NCBI GenBank assembly: GCA_030144725.1
Contig: JASKMD010000014.1
Location: forward strand, 7,900,284 to 7,964,283
Length of the DNA: 64,000 nucleotides
Source of the DNA: Haematococcus lacustris
Lineage: Eukaryota; Chlorophyta; Chlorophyceae; Chlamydomonadales; Haematococcaceae
Reading direction: 5' to 3'
Shown here piece by piece: positions 1 through 11,763 of the stretch (position 1 is its first letter; each line of letters starts with the position of its first letter). Below the pieces are notes generated by a model. It saw only the letters and a program-made list of their open reading frames with translations, had not been told where the DNA came from and did no database searches. Both the position numbers and the translations under genes were made by a program.

Positions 1-2470
1 TAACCGACTGCTTTGACCTCGTCAAATCCACTTACTTGATCGCAGCGCTATAGCTGGTGCGGATGTCGTCAATACCAGAGCTGTCTTCATCATCGCCCAC
101 AACTCCTGACCTCTCCAGCTGCACAGGCAGACCGACCGGCAGCAAAGCCCTAGCTTTCCTACCTTGGTGTGTGACTTCTTGAGTCAACAGGTGTGACCAA
201 GTGTGACCTTGGTAAAACATGGCCAGTACCTGACCCTGCAGCTTGTTTAGGCAAGGTCTGGCAGCCAGCCACGCACCCTGCCTTGCGCTAGTCGCTTGAG
301 GTGGTCACACTCCTGGTGTGTGAGGAAGGAGTGATGCACGAAGGCGCGTGGCTGCCAGCTGATGGTCTCGACCCTGTGGTGGGCAGGGGCAGCGCCGGGT
401 ACAAGGCGTGTCGACAGCCAGATGGGAAAGCAGGCAGGAGGCGAGCGGTGGTAGTCGCAGTCCGGGAAGGCTTGCAGCCAGGATGCCAATATGCAAGGAT
501 GCATGGGGCAGGCAAGAGTGCGGGCAGTTGTGTGAGCCTTAAGATGCTTTGGCAGTAGTGAGGGTGGGGGGAGGTGAGGATGTGGCAGGTAGCTGTGGTT
601 ACGGGAGGTCACACCATGGCAGGCTGCTGACATTGTGCTTGTGGGGGTCGTACGTCTCCCCCCTCCACCTGCACCAGCAAGGCCACTAGGCACAACAGTA
701 TACAGTGCGACGAAGAGGCTCGGCAGACAGTCAGGCGGTTACCCCAACAGCAGCTCTTCCTCGTTGCCGCTCACTACGATAGCAGCGCGGGAAACAACGT
801 TGATGTGCGTGGCTGGATGCGCGATCACAAACTGCGTGGCGCGTACCCGCACAGCGCGACAGGAACAGCAGGCAAAGGACGCCAACCAGCGAACGCATCG
901 GTTCCATTTGAAGGAAAGGACGACAGGACGAAGTGAATTGACGACAGGACGAAGGACCCCGTTTGGGTGGCGGTTGGGTTGACCAATTTCAGGAAGACCA
1001 GAAGGTGAGTTGGACACGCGCTGTTGGCAGAGGTCTCCAAACCACAATGAGGCAATGCCAATTGAGGCTGAGGTAAGGACTGGTAGGTTGGTAGGCAGCA
1101 GCATGACGGCGCCTGCTCCTGCCGGCCAGCAGCCAGTCAGCTCTTGCACGTGCACCTGGCCAGCTGCTTGAACCTGACCAGGTGCTAGAGCAGACTTTAC
1201 ACCTGTGTGTCGTAATAAGCAGACCCATTCCACAACTTGCTGCAACTGCGGCTGTGGCCAGACCGTTTTCTGGGACTGGCCTATGGGGCAGCTGGCTTTA
1301 ACGGCAGCGGCACCATTGGCTGCAGGGGTGTCCCTGCAAAGCAGATGCTGGAAACAATGTGCAGGCAGCTGTTCGGGAGAGTAAGTACTGCTGGTGGACG
1401 AGTTCCGTACCAGCTGAGTCAGCTCAGCCTACAGGAGCCTGTGACTGTGTTGTGATGTTGTAACATTGGAGCAGCAAGAAGGGCTATAAGCTTCAAGAGG
1501 GCGAAAGAAGGATTCAAAGGATCACGGCTCGAATCATCTTGCGCAGTTATTGCGTACAGCTTTGACCTGATGCGAGGTAGGGATGCGACCAGTGAGGGGT
1601 ACGAGAGCGACATACTCGCATCATCACCCTAACGATGCGTTTCGCCGCAAGTACAGCGACACTGGAAGCGACTGGTGCGACTTTACACGAATAACCGCGC
1701 ATGTCGCGACTGTATCCAGGCGATGGTTCATATCAGTCGAATGTCGACATCTACGCTGGTGACATCGACGCTGCATTGGCATGCTTAGGTGGTGGGGCTG
1801 GTGCGGCAAGCTTAATGTCCGGAGGCACGTCGCGCCGCAGAGAGTACGGCATCCCCCAGTGCCAGTTGGCGACGAACGTACCATCAGGGTTGCGTGGCGC
1901 ATCCTTGTCAGTGCCCGCGAACCTGCAGCAGAGCGAATGCCGCACGCGCAGGCTCAGCCAGACAGCCAGCTGCTCGCTCACCATGCCGTGGTGGAGCCCA
2001 GACAACTGTTAGGAAAGCTGACAGCATCTCATGTTGTGTCAGGCCTACTTAGGCAAGCCAGCAGATTCACTCCGGCTTGCCATGCACTGACGCACATGGG
2101 GGCAACGGGTTGCGTGCAACAAAGACGGGCCTCACATGCTGTCCTTCACCCACCATGTCTTGGCGTGAGCGCCCTTGAGGGCAGGCTTTGGCTGCTGGCT
2201 GTTGGCAGGTTGCTTGGAGCCTTCCCCAGCTGTTACAGCCTTCTCAGGCTTCAGTGGGTAGATCAGGTCACCTGTTCGCCCCATCCAAGCAGTGCACATC
2301 ACCCGGGCATAGGTAGCTCCAGGCCAGGCAGGTGCCAGGCTACTGGTGAGGGTGAGGTTGCTGCCACCCAGCCTGAGAGTGAACCTCATGATCAGACTTT
2401 TGACAGCAGCGCCGCCCTCATCGCATAACAACCTCACCTGGTGCCTCAATTCCAGATCTGAACCCCAGCC
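1..2470. other. No gene assigned; unresolved left-edge region
   Basis: I recognise no gene family here. Several short open frames exist on both strands but none shows a conserved motif or a consistent splice pattern. The best candidate is a minus-strand frame at 1751-2005. It begins with ATG, encodes about 84 residues with varied composition (including GTFVANWHWGMPYSLRRD) and ends in a Pro/Ala-rich tail. It could be an exon of a gene downstream of FtsHi, but nothing supports this beyond codon-like composition. The 3' untranslated region of FtsHi should also fall in the right part of this stretch. Confidence 0.3.
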
Positions 2471-2626
2471 TGCCCTGCCCCTGCCCCTGCCCCTGCCCCT
2501 GCCCCTGCCCCTACCCCTGCCCCTGCCCCTGCCCCGCCCCTGCCCCTGCCCCTGCCCCTGCCCCTGCCCCTGCCCCTGCCCCTGCCCCTGCCCCTGCCCC
2601 TGCCCCTGCCCCTGCCCCTGCCCTGT
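2471..2626. repeat. (CCCCTG)n microsatellite
   Basis: About 25 near-perfect tandem copies of the hexamer CCCCTG, with one CCCCTA variant and one shortened unit. It lies downstream of the FtsHi stop codon on the minus strand. The long Gly/Arg and Gly/Ala frames that cross it are repeat artefacts. Confidence 0.95.
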
Positions 2627-3201
2627 CTGTTATGGTGTCTTCTACCTCCTGCTAGTGCCGGCGCCTTTGCCACAGCACGCACTGCCATGAGAATGGACCC
2701 CGCCCTCACCATCAGCGTCCCAGCCAAAGCCAGCAATGAGAGGATCTGTGAAATGGATAACACCGCTCTTTTCCAGGATGTGGCCCACCTCTCGACCCTG
2801 AGCTCAGGGGGGTCAGGCAGGGTGGACAGGCCAGCAGCGCGTAAGCACCGATACACCAGGGGATGGGAGAATTGAAGAAGAGGTGGAGAAGAGGTGAGGA
2901 AGGAGAAGAGGTGAAGAGGTAAGGAAGGAGAAGAACAAGAGAGAGGTAGGGAGAAGATGAGGTGAGGGGGCAGAGGTGAGGCAGGTGGGGGAGGACAGGC
3001 AGCTCCCCACCTCCGTGTCTCCATCTTGGGCATTCACCTTGCAACTTGGCTTGTTTCCACCCAAGCCCTGCGCTGCTTCCTCAAAGTGACAACTGCACCT
3101 AGGTTCCCCCCACAGCTGAGTCAGACGGGAGTGGCACAGGTGGGCCATGTAGAGTGGAGGGCAGACAAGCAGCTTCCTCTACTTATGCACCTCAGCTCGG
3201 C

Positions 3202-6200
3202 TCAAGAGTTCTGAGGCCGTGGCCGCAGCTGCAGACTGTGCCACCGCACCTGCAGCACGCCTTGGTCCAGCAGCGCGTTGGTCAACGCCTGCAGGCCCTT
3301 CCAGTTGGTGGCCAGGCCGTAGTACGCCTTCGCCTCCGCGCTTTCCAACACCTCCAACACGTCCAGCATCGCGACCCGCCCTTGCTCCGTGCTCGCATAC
3401 GTCGCGTCGTAGTACAACAGGTCGGTGTTGGCCTGCGCACAAGGATCGCCGATGTGTGACGAGGTGTGTTTTAAACCAACACGCTACACACCCGGCATTC
3501 ACATTGCTGCCGCAGCCGTTACCTCCGTGCCGCGGTCCTTGACCATAGCGCCGCACATGTCGTTCGGGATGTGAGTGTACATCATATCCATCGGCCCGGT
3601 TCGTCGTCCCATACCCATGCTGAACACCATCTCGCGCGCGATCATGTTCACGTGATGCATGTCAGGACCACACATCGCCGTGGCCTCTCCCTCACGCGTC
3701 GTTAGCTTCTCCGCGCATCGACCTGCCAGGTGCACGACCTGCGGCACGCACTCCAAAACTTTACGTGTTCGCCCACCGCCAAGTTCAACCTCGCATTCGT
3801 CCACCCCGCCCTCCCGCGTCACCATCACATCCCACCTCCACACATCCCCGCCACGTTCTCTGGTCGCTCACCATGTGTGCCTCCATTTCAGACCGTGTCA
3901 TGATGGCGCCTGCTGTCTTGTCCTCGTCCTCGACGAACAAGGTGTAGCCAGTGATGACATTTGCAGGGCACACACTGACCTACAGGCAAGCAAGCCAGCA
4001 GGCCGACAAGATGCTGGGCAGGCAGGCGGGCAGGCAGCGGGCGGGCATGCCTGACCCAGACTCAGGCCTCACACACCCGGGCAATTTCCTCATAGTCAGG
4101 TGTGATGTAGGCAATGAGTGCCCTGGCGGCCTCGTAGTTGGCAATGGCCTTGCGCAGCGACTGAGGGATGGGTGTGGGCAGCCCTGCACAGCGCCAGGGA
4201 AAAGCAGGTTGGGCCAGCCAGGTCAGCTCAATAAAGAGCAGACAGAAGACCTCACATCAGGTGCAGATGCATGGCAGGGCATGCTTATAATGAGCTTTAG
4301 CGCAGGGCACTCCTCCCCCTCCCCCTCCCCCTCCCCCTCCCCCTCCCCCTCCCCCTCCCCCCTCCCCCTCCCCCTCCCCCTCCCCCTCCCCTCCTTACCA
4401 GTGTCCACTCCCATCTTCAAGGCATCGTTGTACTCGCTGAATGTCTCCATGGCCTTATTCTCCATGGCTGCGTACATGTCATCCTCAGTGATGGCGTCAC
4501 GGCCCTGACCCAGGGCAAGCCAACACCACACCATGCACAACAATCGCACCCCGCTGTGTGTGGCAGCATCACTGCCTGTCACCTGCCATGGTGTAATGAA
4601 GGTGTGATGATGGTGTGATGATGGCCTTGGTGACGAAACTACCGCTGTTGACAATGCAGCCACAGACAACCAGCAGCTGATGTGATCCCCCCCTGGTTCC
4701 ACCCCTCACCCTGTCAGCCACTCAGCTGCTCCGCCCCCCAGCCACACCCACCCTGGCACCTGAGGACCCCTAGCCTGCCTGGTTGGCCTGATTGCATCCT
4801 GGTGCCTTGACCACTGCTAGTTACCTGCTAGCTTCCCAGCCCACCTATCCCTAAGGAGGTGATGGGGGTTATGCCTAAGGTTGTGCAGCCCAAGCCAGGT
4901 TAGGCTGACCTCATATACCCTCACACTCTAGGTAAGCAGAGTGATCAGGCCATGCCTTGACCACGGTCAGGGTCAGGGTCAGGGTCAGGGTCAGGGTCAG
5001 GGTCAGGTCCAGGGTCAGGGTCAGGGTCAGGGTCAGGGTCAGGGTCAGGGTCAGGGTCAGGTCCAGGGTCAGGGTCAGGGTCAGGGTCAGGGTCAGGGTC
5101 AGGGTCAGGGTCAGGGTCAGGGTCAGGGTCAGGGTCAGGGTCAGGGTCAGGGTCAGGGTCAGGGTCAGGGTCAGGGTCAGGGTCAGGGTCAGGGTCAGGT
5201 CCAGGGTCAGGGTCAGGGTCAGGGTCAGGGTCAGGGTCAGGGTCAGGGTCAGGTCCAGGGTCAGGGTCAGGGTCAGGGTCAGGGTCAGGGTCAGGGTCAG
5301 GGTCAGGGTCAGGGTCAGGGTCAGGGTCAGGGTCAGGGTCAGGGTCAGGGTCAGGGTCAGGGTCAGGGTCAGGGTCAGGGTCAGGGTCAGGGTCAGGGTC
5401 AGGGTCAGGGTCAGGGTCAGGGTCAGGGTCAGGGTCAGGGTCAGGGTCAGGGTCAGGGTCAGGGTCAGGGTCAGGGTCAGGGTCAGGGTCAGGGTCAGGG
5501 TCAGGGTCAGGGTCAGGGTCAGGGTCAGGTCCAGGGTCAGGGTCAGGGTCAGGGTCAGGGTCAGGGTCAGGGTCAGGGTCAGGGTCAGGGTCAGGGTCAG
5601 GGTCAGGGTCAGGGTCAGGTCCAGGGTCAGGTCCAGGGTCAGGTCCAGGGTCAGGTCCAGGGTCAGGTCCAGGGTCAGGGTCAGGGTCAGGGTCAGGGTC
5701 AGGGTCAGGGTCAGGGTCAGGGTCAGGGTCAGGGTCAGGGTCAGGGTCAGGGTCAGGGTCAGGGTCAGGGTCAGGGTCAGGGTCAGGGTCAGGGTCAGGG
5801 TCAGGGTCAGGGTCAGGGTCAGGGTCAGGGTCAGGGTCAGGGTCAGGGTCAGGGTCAGGGTCAGGGTCAGGGTCAGGGTCAGGGTCAGGGTCAGGGTCAG
5901 GGTCAGGGTCAGGGTCAGGGTCAGGGTCAGGGTCAGGGTCAGGGTCAGGGTCAGGGTCAGGGTCAGGGTCAGGGTCAGGGTCAGGGTCAGGGTCAGGGTC
6001 AGGGTCAGGGTCAGGGTCAGGGTCAGGGTCAGGGTCAGGGTCAGGGTCAGGGTCAGGGTCAGGGTCAGGGTCAGGGTCAGGGTCAGGGTCAGGGTCAGGG
6101 TCAGGGTCAGGGTCAGGGTCAGGGTCAGGGTCCAGGTCCAGGGTCAGGGTCAGGGTCAGGGTCAGGGTCAGGGTCAGGGTCAGGGTCAGGGTCAGGGTCA

Positions 6201-6296
6201 GGGTCAGGGTCAGGGTCAGGGTCAGGGTCAGGGTCAGGGTCAGGGTCAGGGTCAGGGTCAGGGTCAGGGTCAGGGTCAGGGTCAGGGTCAGGGTCA

Positions 6297-6343
<47 letters not shown>

Positions 6344-9300
6344 AGGGTCAGGGTCAGGGTCAGGGTCAGGGTCAGGGTCAGGGTCAGGGTCAGGGTCAGG
6401 GTCAGGGTCAGGGTCAGGGTCAGGGTCAGGGTCAGGGTCAGGGTCAGGGTCAGGGTCAGGGTCAGGGTCAGGGTCAGGGTCAGGGTCAGAGTCAGGGTCA
6501 GGGTCAGGGTCAGGGTCAGGGTCAGGGTCAGGGTCAGGGTCAGGGTCAGGGTCAGGGTCCAGGGGTTATGCCCTGCCTTGAACAAGGTGCGCCCTGCCCA
6601 GCAGCAGTGACTGTCCTCAAGGGTGACAGCCAGCATGCTGGGCATACCACACCAGTATGTTCATGGCTTTCTCCTGGCGCTACACCAGTATTTCCATTTG
6701 CGTGTCGCCCAGATGCATGATCCGTAGCTTCAAGTAAGATGGCCCAAGCGAAACAGCCAACGAAATCTTCGCAAAATCGTAGGTCAAAGATCGATCAAAG
6801 AACAAAACTGCACCAGACACAGCAGTGGTGGCACAGGGGGGCCAGGGGCAGGGCTGCTCACCTGCCGCCCGGCCATGCGCTGGGCGCGCTGCATGAGGCC
6901 CATGCAGTCTGCGCCCGTGAAGCCCGCCATGGCCCTGGCCACCTCGGTCCAGTTGATGGAGGGGTCCACCGCCTTGTTGCGCGCATGCACCTGGACCAGG
7001 CAGCACAGCATGCAAGCGTCACAGCTCAGCAGCGCACCCAAACTCAGCAGCGCAGCAGCCTTGCCAACCCACAGCCTCGCTACAGGACCCACCCTCCACC
7101 CTACCCGTCTCTACCCACCCTCCCCCTTTTCCCCTTTGCCAGCCACTTCCCTTCCCGTCCCCCCCTTCACCCCCTCCCCTGTCCTCCCGCTTCCCCCCTC
7201 CCCGCTCCTCCCCCCTCCCCCTCGCTCATCCCCTCCCACCTGCAGGATCTTGGCTCGCCCCGCAGCGTCAGGGAGGGGCATGTACACGATGCGGTCGAAT
7301 CGGCCGGGCCGCACCAGCGCTCCGTCAATGGCTCCGGGTCGGTTCGTTGCGCCCAGCACCACCACACCCCGGTTGTCCTCAAAGCCATCCATTTGCACCT
7401 AAGCAAGGGGTGGGGGGGCAGCAGGGGGTGGGGGGGCAGCAGGGAGGTTGGGGCGCAGCAGGGGGTGGGGGGGCAGCAGGGAGGCCGGGGTGCAGCGGGG
7501 GGTGAGGGGTGCAGCAGGGGGGGGGGGAGTGTGGCAGCAGAGTTTCACCCCAGCAGCCTCTGCTACAGCGGTGCCACCAGCGCCACCAGCACCCCTGCAG
7601 CTGCCGCCACACCCCAAACTGCTTACCAGCATCTCGTTGATGATGGCTGCACTCTCATCCCCTTGCCCACTCCCACTGCGGGCTGCCCCGAGGGCGTCAA
7701 ACTCGTCCACGAACAGAATGGCCGGGGCCTACAGCCAAGGGGGATGGGTGAGGGAGAGGGGCAAGGGGAGGGGGCGCACAATGCGGGGTGGGGGAGGGGA
7801 CAGGGCCGCTACCGCTGCCGTCTGGGATACACCACAGTCCAACTACCATAGGGTCTTGGAGCCCCAAGCAGTAATGGGGCTGATGAAGGTGGTAGGGGGG
7901 CTAGGTCACGAAGTGTTGGCGCACAACAGTGTCAGCAAGGCGTACCAGATGCGGCGCTGCTGGGTGTCTAGGCCACAGCAGGACCCCACCTCCCACCAGC
8001 AACAGCATCCTCGCCATTAAAAAACATAAGAAACGAGCCATGCACATCCAACCACCTGGCACCAACCGCCTGGAACCCACATTGTCTCGCATCTTCTGGA
8101 ACGTTTCGCGGATGCGGCGCGGGCCCACCCCGGTGTAGATGTCGAAGAAGTCCGTCCCCGAGCAAGTGAACATGCGGACCCCGCTCTCGGCCGCGATGGC
8201 TTTTGCCAGCAGCGTCTTCCCCGTGCCTGCGCACCCGCGATGAACAAACGCGTGAGCGAAGTGGTACGCTGGCCCAGCAGTATGTCGTCGGAAAACATGC
8301 GGGAATACCAACGCCTGCCTGCAGGGCACAGCCTGGGCCATCGCTTGTCCTGCCAGCCAACTGGCTGCATGAGAGGCTGCCCCCAGTTGCGTAGCTCATG
8401 CTGCCTCTGCTCCCCTGGCACTCTTCACCTGGCACTCTTCCCCTGGCACCCTTCCCCTGGCACTCTTCCCCTTCCCCTTCCTCCTCCTCCTCCCCTTCCC
8501 CAATACAGCTACACCCATACACCCATTCACTAACCGCTCAGCAGCTCCTGCTCCTAGCCTGCTCCTGCTCCTGCCCCAGCCACCAGCCAACTCACCTGGA
8601 GCCCCTGCCAGCAGCACGCCGCCAATGCGCGACACGCCCCGCTGCCGCAGCAGTGCCGGGTTCTTCAGGTACTCAATGATCTCATTGATCTCACGCTTCA
8701 CCTGCAGGGTGTGGGGTGGAGGGTGTGGGGTGGAGGGTGTGAGGTGGAGGGTGTGGGGTGGAGGGTGTGAGGTGGAGGGTGTGGGGTGGAGGGTGTGGGG
8801 TGGAGGGTGTGGGGTGGAGGGTGTGGGGTGGAGGGTGTGGGGTGGAGGGTGTGGGGTGGAGGGTGTGGGGTGGAGGGTGTGGGGTGGAGGGTGTGGGGTG
8901 GAGGGTGTGGGGTGGAGGGTGTGGGGTGGAGGGCGTGGGGTGGAGGGTGTGGGGGCTGTAGGACATGGGATGACATGGGATCCGGGCATTGGAGGGGCAG
9001 ACGGTCAGGCTGTGCATGTCAGGCCTGATGTGAGCAGCGGAGCAGAGGAGGGGAGGGAAGGAGGGGGATCAGGGAAGGTGGGGTGCAGGAGCGGTGGAGG
9101 TGGACTAAGGCAGCAGAGGGCAGGGCGTGGAGCTGCAGGGCGGGAGGTAGGGTTGGCGCGTGGTGGGGAGAACCGGTGGGTCCAGGTGGGATCGCAGGGG
9201 CAGCCGAGTAGAGGAGTAAAGTAGAGGACAGAGGAGGGGTGGGTCCACCGGCTGCGGCATGGCAGTTTGAGGGTTTCAATACTTCGTGGGTGGGGGAAAC

Positions 9301-11054
9301 AAAGGTGTGTGTTAACGCCTTGAGCCCAGGCAGGGGTTGCAGCCCGGGGTAAAGATGTGTAAAGATGGTAAGAGGTGATTGATTAGCAGGGGTGCGTGTT
9401 TTAGCCGTGTTTACACAGCCAGGCATAGGAGCCAGGGCTGGGACCGGGTCAGGGCCAGGGTCAGGGCCAGGGCCAGGGTCAGGGTCAAGGGGGTAGGCAG
9501 GGGGGTAGGCAGGGGTGAGGGTGGGGTCAGGAGGGAGGGGCAGGGTCCAGGGGGCGGGCGGTTGCTGGGCGTCTAATGCCTTACCGCGTCAATGCCGTGG
9601 ATCTCGTCCCAGGGGATGAAGTCCGGTCCTTCCTTATCAATCCGCACCTGCAGGCAGCAGCGCAGCAGCAGGGCAGCGGAGGGGTCCAGGGTGGACAGCA
9701 CACCAGGCAGCAGCGCCGCAGCAGGGCAAAGCCAGGGCTGTGCTGCAGCAAGGGCCAGCGTCAGGCATGATGCAACATGCAGCCTATAATAGCGGCGTAC
9801 CATTACCCACCCATCCCACCCGTGTGGCCCCTGCCCTGCCCTGGGCCCCCCACTGCCATCCGCCCCTAACCCTGCCTCATCCCTGACTCGCCACTCGCAC
9901 CCTGCCCCTGCCCCTGCCCCTACCCCCGCCACTGCCCTGTCCCTGGCCACCCTGGCCACCATGTCCCTGCCCCTCCACTCCCATACCCAACCTCCCAGCG
10001 AGCCAAGCAGGGATAGATAGATAAACAGATGAATAGATGCGCACCAGCCCATCCCCCTTTCACAATTCACAGCCTCTCCACTCCACTCCACTGTCTAGGA
10101 CACACCCAGCCCCCCCCAGCAGGGCTGTTGCCAGCACCTAGCAATGCTCGCCACCAGGCCGCAGGTACTTGCAATCAAAGCTCCCAAGACCCGTGCCATG
10201 GCTGCCCACCACCCTCCCCTCCCTCCCTCCCTCCTCCCCCCACCTGCCTCAACCCCAGGCTCCGCCCAGCAGCTGCTAGGCAGCTTCCCAGCTCACCTCC
10301 CTGGCCGGTGTGCGGAAGTTGAGTTTGGTGGAGACGTTGAGGGCGTCCCGCTTGTGGCGCAGCAGCTCCTGGCGGCTGAAGGCGTTGGGCAGCGGGTCCA
10401 GCAGCCAGGTGTGGATGAGCCAAAACAGCGCGCTGAGGAACATGAAGGGCAGCGTGTACAGGCGCACCTGGGGGGAGGGGGCAGGGGCAGGGGGGAGAGG
10501 GGGAGGGGGGACGGACGGCAGCCACAGCGGTCAGCAGCAGGGGGAGGGGGCAGCCAAGGGGTCAGGGGGCAGCAAGCGGGGCAGGGCGGGGGGCATCAGG
10601 GGGAATCTTTGGTTAGCATGATGTTCAGTGAGGTAAGTGGTCGGTGAAGGAAGCGATGCATCCTGAGGGTCACGACATGTGAAGGGTGTGTGTGAGGGGC
10701 CATGTGTGGGGCCAGAGGGCAAAGTGGGGTGGGGTGGGGTGAGAAGGGGTGGAGAAGGTGGGGAGAAGGTGGGGACCTCAGGGCAGGGGGTGGGTGCACC
10801 AGCTGGTGTCGGCCCCAGGACTGTGTTGCCCCCGCCCCTCCTGCCCCTGCCTCCTGCCCCTATCTCCTCTCACTAAGCCTGCCCTCCTGCCCCTGCCCCT
10901 CCTGCCCCTGCCCCTCCTGCCCCTGCCCCTCCTGCCCCACCTGGTTAGCAAACGCCTCCTGCAGCCGCCACTCCTCAGTGTAGGGGTGGGTGAGCAGCTG
11001 CACGCCGTGAGCCACCAGGTGCTCGTACAGCTCAGGGTCAGCCCTCAGCTCCAC
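3202..11054 (-). CDS. FtsHi: FtsH-like AAA ATPase with a dead protease domain (5' end missing)
   Basis: Thirteen exons fit with consistent phases: 10941-11054, 10297-10467, 9585-9647, 8596-8701, 8081-8226, 7627-7728, 7240-7398, 6862-6990, 4399-4504, 4077-4183, 3872-3979, 3523-3738, 3202-3432 (585 residues plus stop). In order they encode an N-terminal region with a membrane span ([20 protein letters not shown]), then a full AAA module. Walker A GAPGTGKT is rebuilt across the 8596/8226 splice, Walker B is ILFVDE, and the second region of homology includes ATNRPG and RPGRFDR. The FtsH peptidase region follows, but the zinc-binding HEAGH is replaced by YEAAR (about 4120-4134), so hydrolysis should be lost. 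Inactive FtsH proteins of this kind (FtsHi) act in plant and algal plastids, associated with protein import and biogenesis. I cannot say which FtsHi this is. Upstream exons lie in or beyond the gap. Confidence 0.88.
4317..4395. repeat. (CCCCCT)n microsatellite in an FtsHi intron
   Basis: About 13 copies of CTCCCC/CCCCCT sit directly beside the donor site of the FtsHi exon at 4399-4504. On the transcript this is a G-rich stretch beginning a few bases after the splice donor. Confidence 0.95.
4965..6561. repeat. 1.6-kb (TCAGGG)n hexamer array in an FtsHi intron
   Basis: About 265 tandem copies of CAGGGT (the same as TCAGGG) fill most of the intron between the AAA lid exon (6862-6990) and the exon at 4399-4504. 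Variants are grouped: scattered TCCAGG units at the left, five alternating TCAGGTCCAGGG dimers near 5615-5675, a block of seven CGGGGT units at about 6300-6340, and a single AGAGTC unit near 6488. The array shifts register near 6130. It has no stop in several frames, which creates false 550-residue frames of GQ, VR or DP repeats. Confidence 0.98.
8702..8955. repeat. 14-bp minisatellite in an FtsHi intron
   Basis: About 18 copies of the 14-mer GGTGGAGGGTGTGG, with a few G-to-A or T-to-C variants. It begins right at the acceptor side of the FtsHi exon 8596-8701, so it makes up the end of that intron on the transcript. Confidence 0.95.
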
Positions 11055-11062
11055 CTGGACCC

Positions 11063-11065
<3 letters not shown>

Positions 11066-11128
<63 letters not shown>
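11066..11128. repeat. (CAG)n trinucleotide tract
   Basis: About 21 uninterrupted CAG/CTG units, 12 bases upstream (on the minus strand) of the acceptor of the most 5' FtsHi exon visible. It is read as intron because the exon's phase and acceptor are clear. Confidence 0.95.
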
Positions 11129-11129
<1 letters not shown>

Positions 11130-11263
11130 CGTGAGGACACCCCCCTGGCAGCCCCCCACGCCCCCCTCCTGCCCCCCCTGCTTGCAATCAACCACACGTT
11201 GCAGCGGACACCCAGCACAGGACGATTGACCTCTTCCTCCCTCCACCCTCCTGGCCCTTGCCA

Positions 11264-11763
11264 NNNNNNNNNNNNNNNNNNNNNNNNNNNNNNNNNNNNN
11301 NNNNNNNNNNNNNNNNNNNNNNNNNNNNNNNNNNNNNNNNNNNNNNNNNNNNNNNNNNNNNNNNNNNNNNNNNNNNNNNNNNNNNNNNNNNNNNNNNNNN
11401 NNNNNNNNNNNNNNNNNNNNNNNNNNNNNNNNNNNNNNNNNNNNNNNNNNNNNNNNNNNNNNNNNNNNNNNNNNNNNNNNNNNNNNNNNNNNNNNNNNNN
11501 NNNNNNNNNNNNNNNNNNNNNNNNNNNNNNNNNNNNNNNNNNNNNNNNNNNNNNNNNNNNNNNNNNNNNNNNNNNNNNNNNNNNNNNNNNNNNNNNNNNN
11601 NNNNNNNNNNNNNNNNNNNNNNNNNNNNNNNNNNNNNNNNNNNNNNNNNNNNNNNNNNNNNNNNNNNNNNNNNNNNNNNNNNNNNNNNNNNNNNNNNNNN
11701 NNNNNNNNNNNNNNNNNNNNNNNNNNNNNNNNNNNNNNNNNNNNNNNNNNNNNNNNNNNNNNN
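11264..11763. other. Assembly gap of 500 N
   Basis: Exactly 500 undetermined bases. FtsHi lies on one side and the 3' part of a LINE on the other, so the true distance and even the adjacency are not established. The frame that appears to run through it is meaningless. Confidence 1.

Noticed and set aside
4941..6720. Frames of 546-587 residues of Gly-Gln, Val-Arg or Asp-Pro repeats
   Set aside because: They are translations of the TCAGGG array, which has no stops in several frames; the true context is an FtsHi intron.
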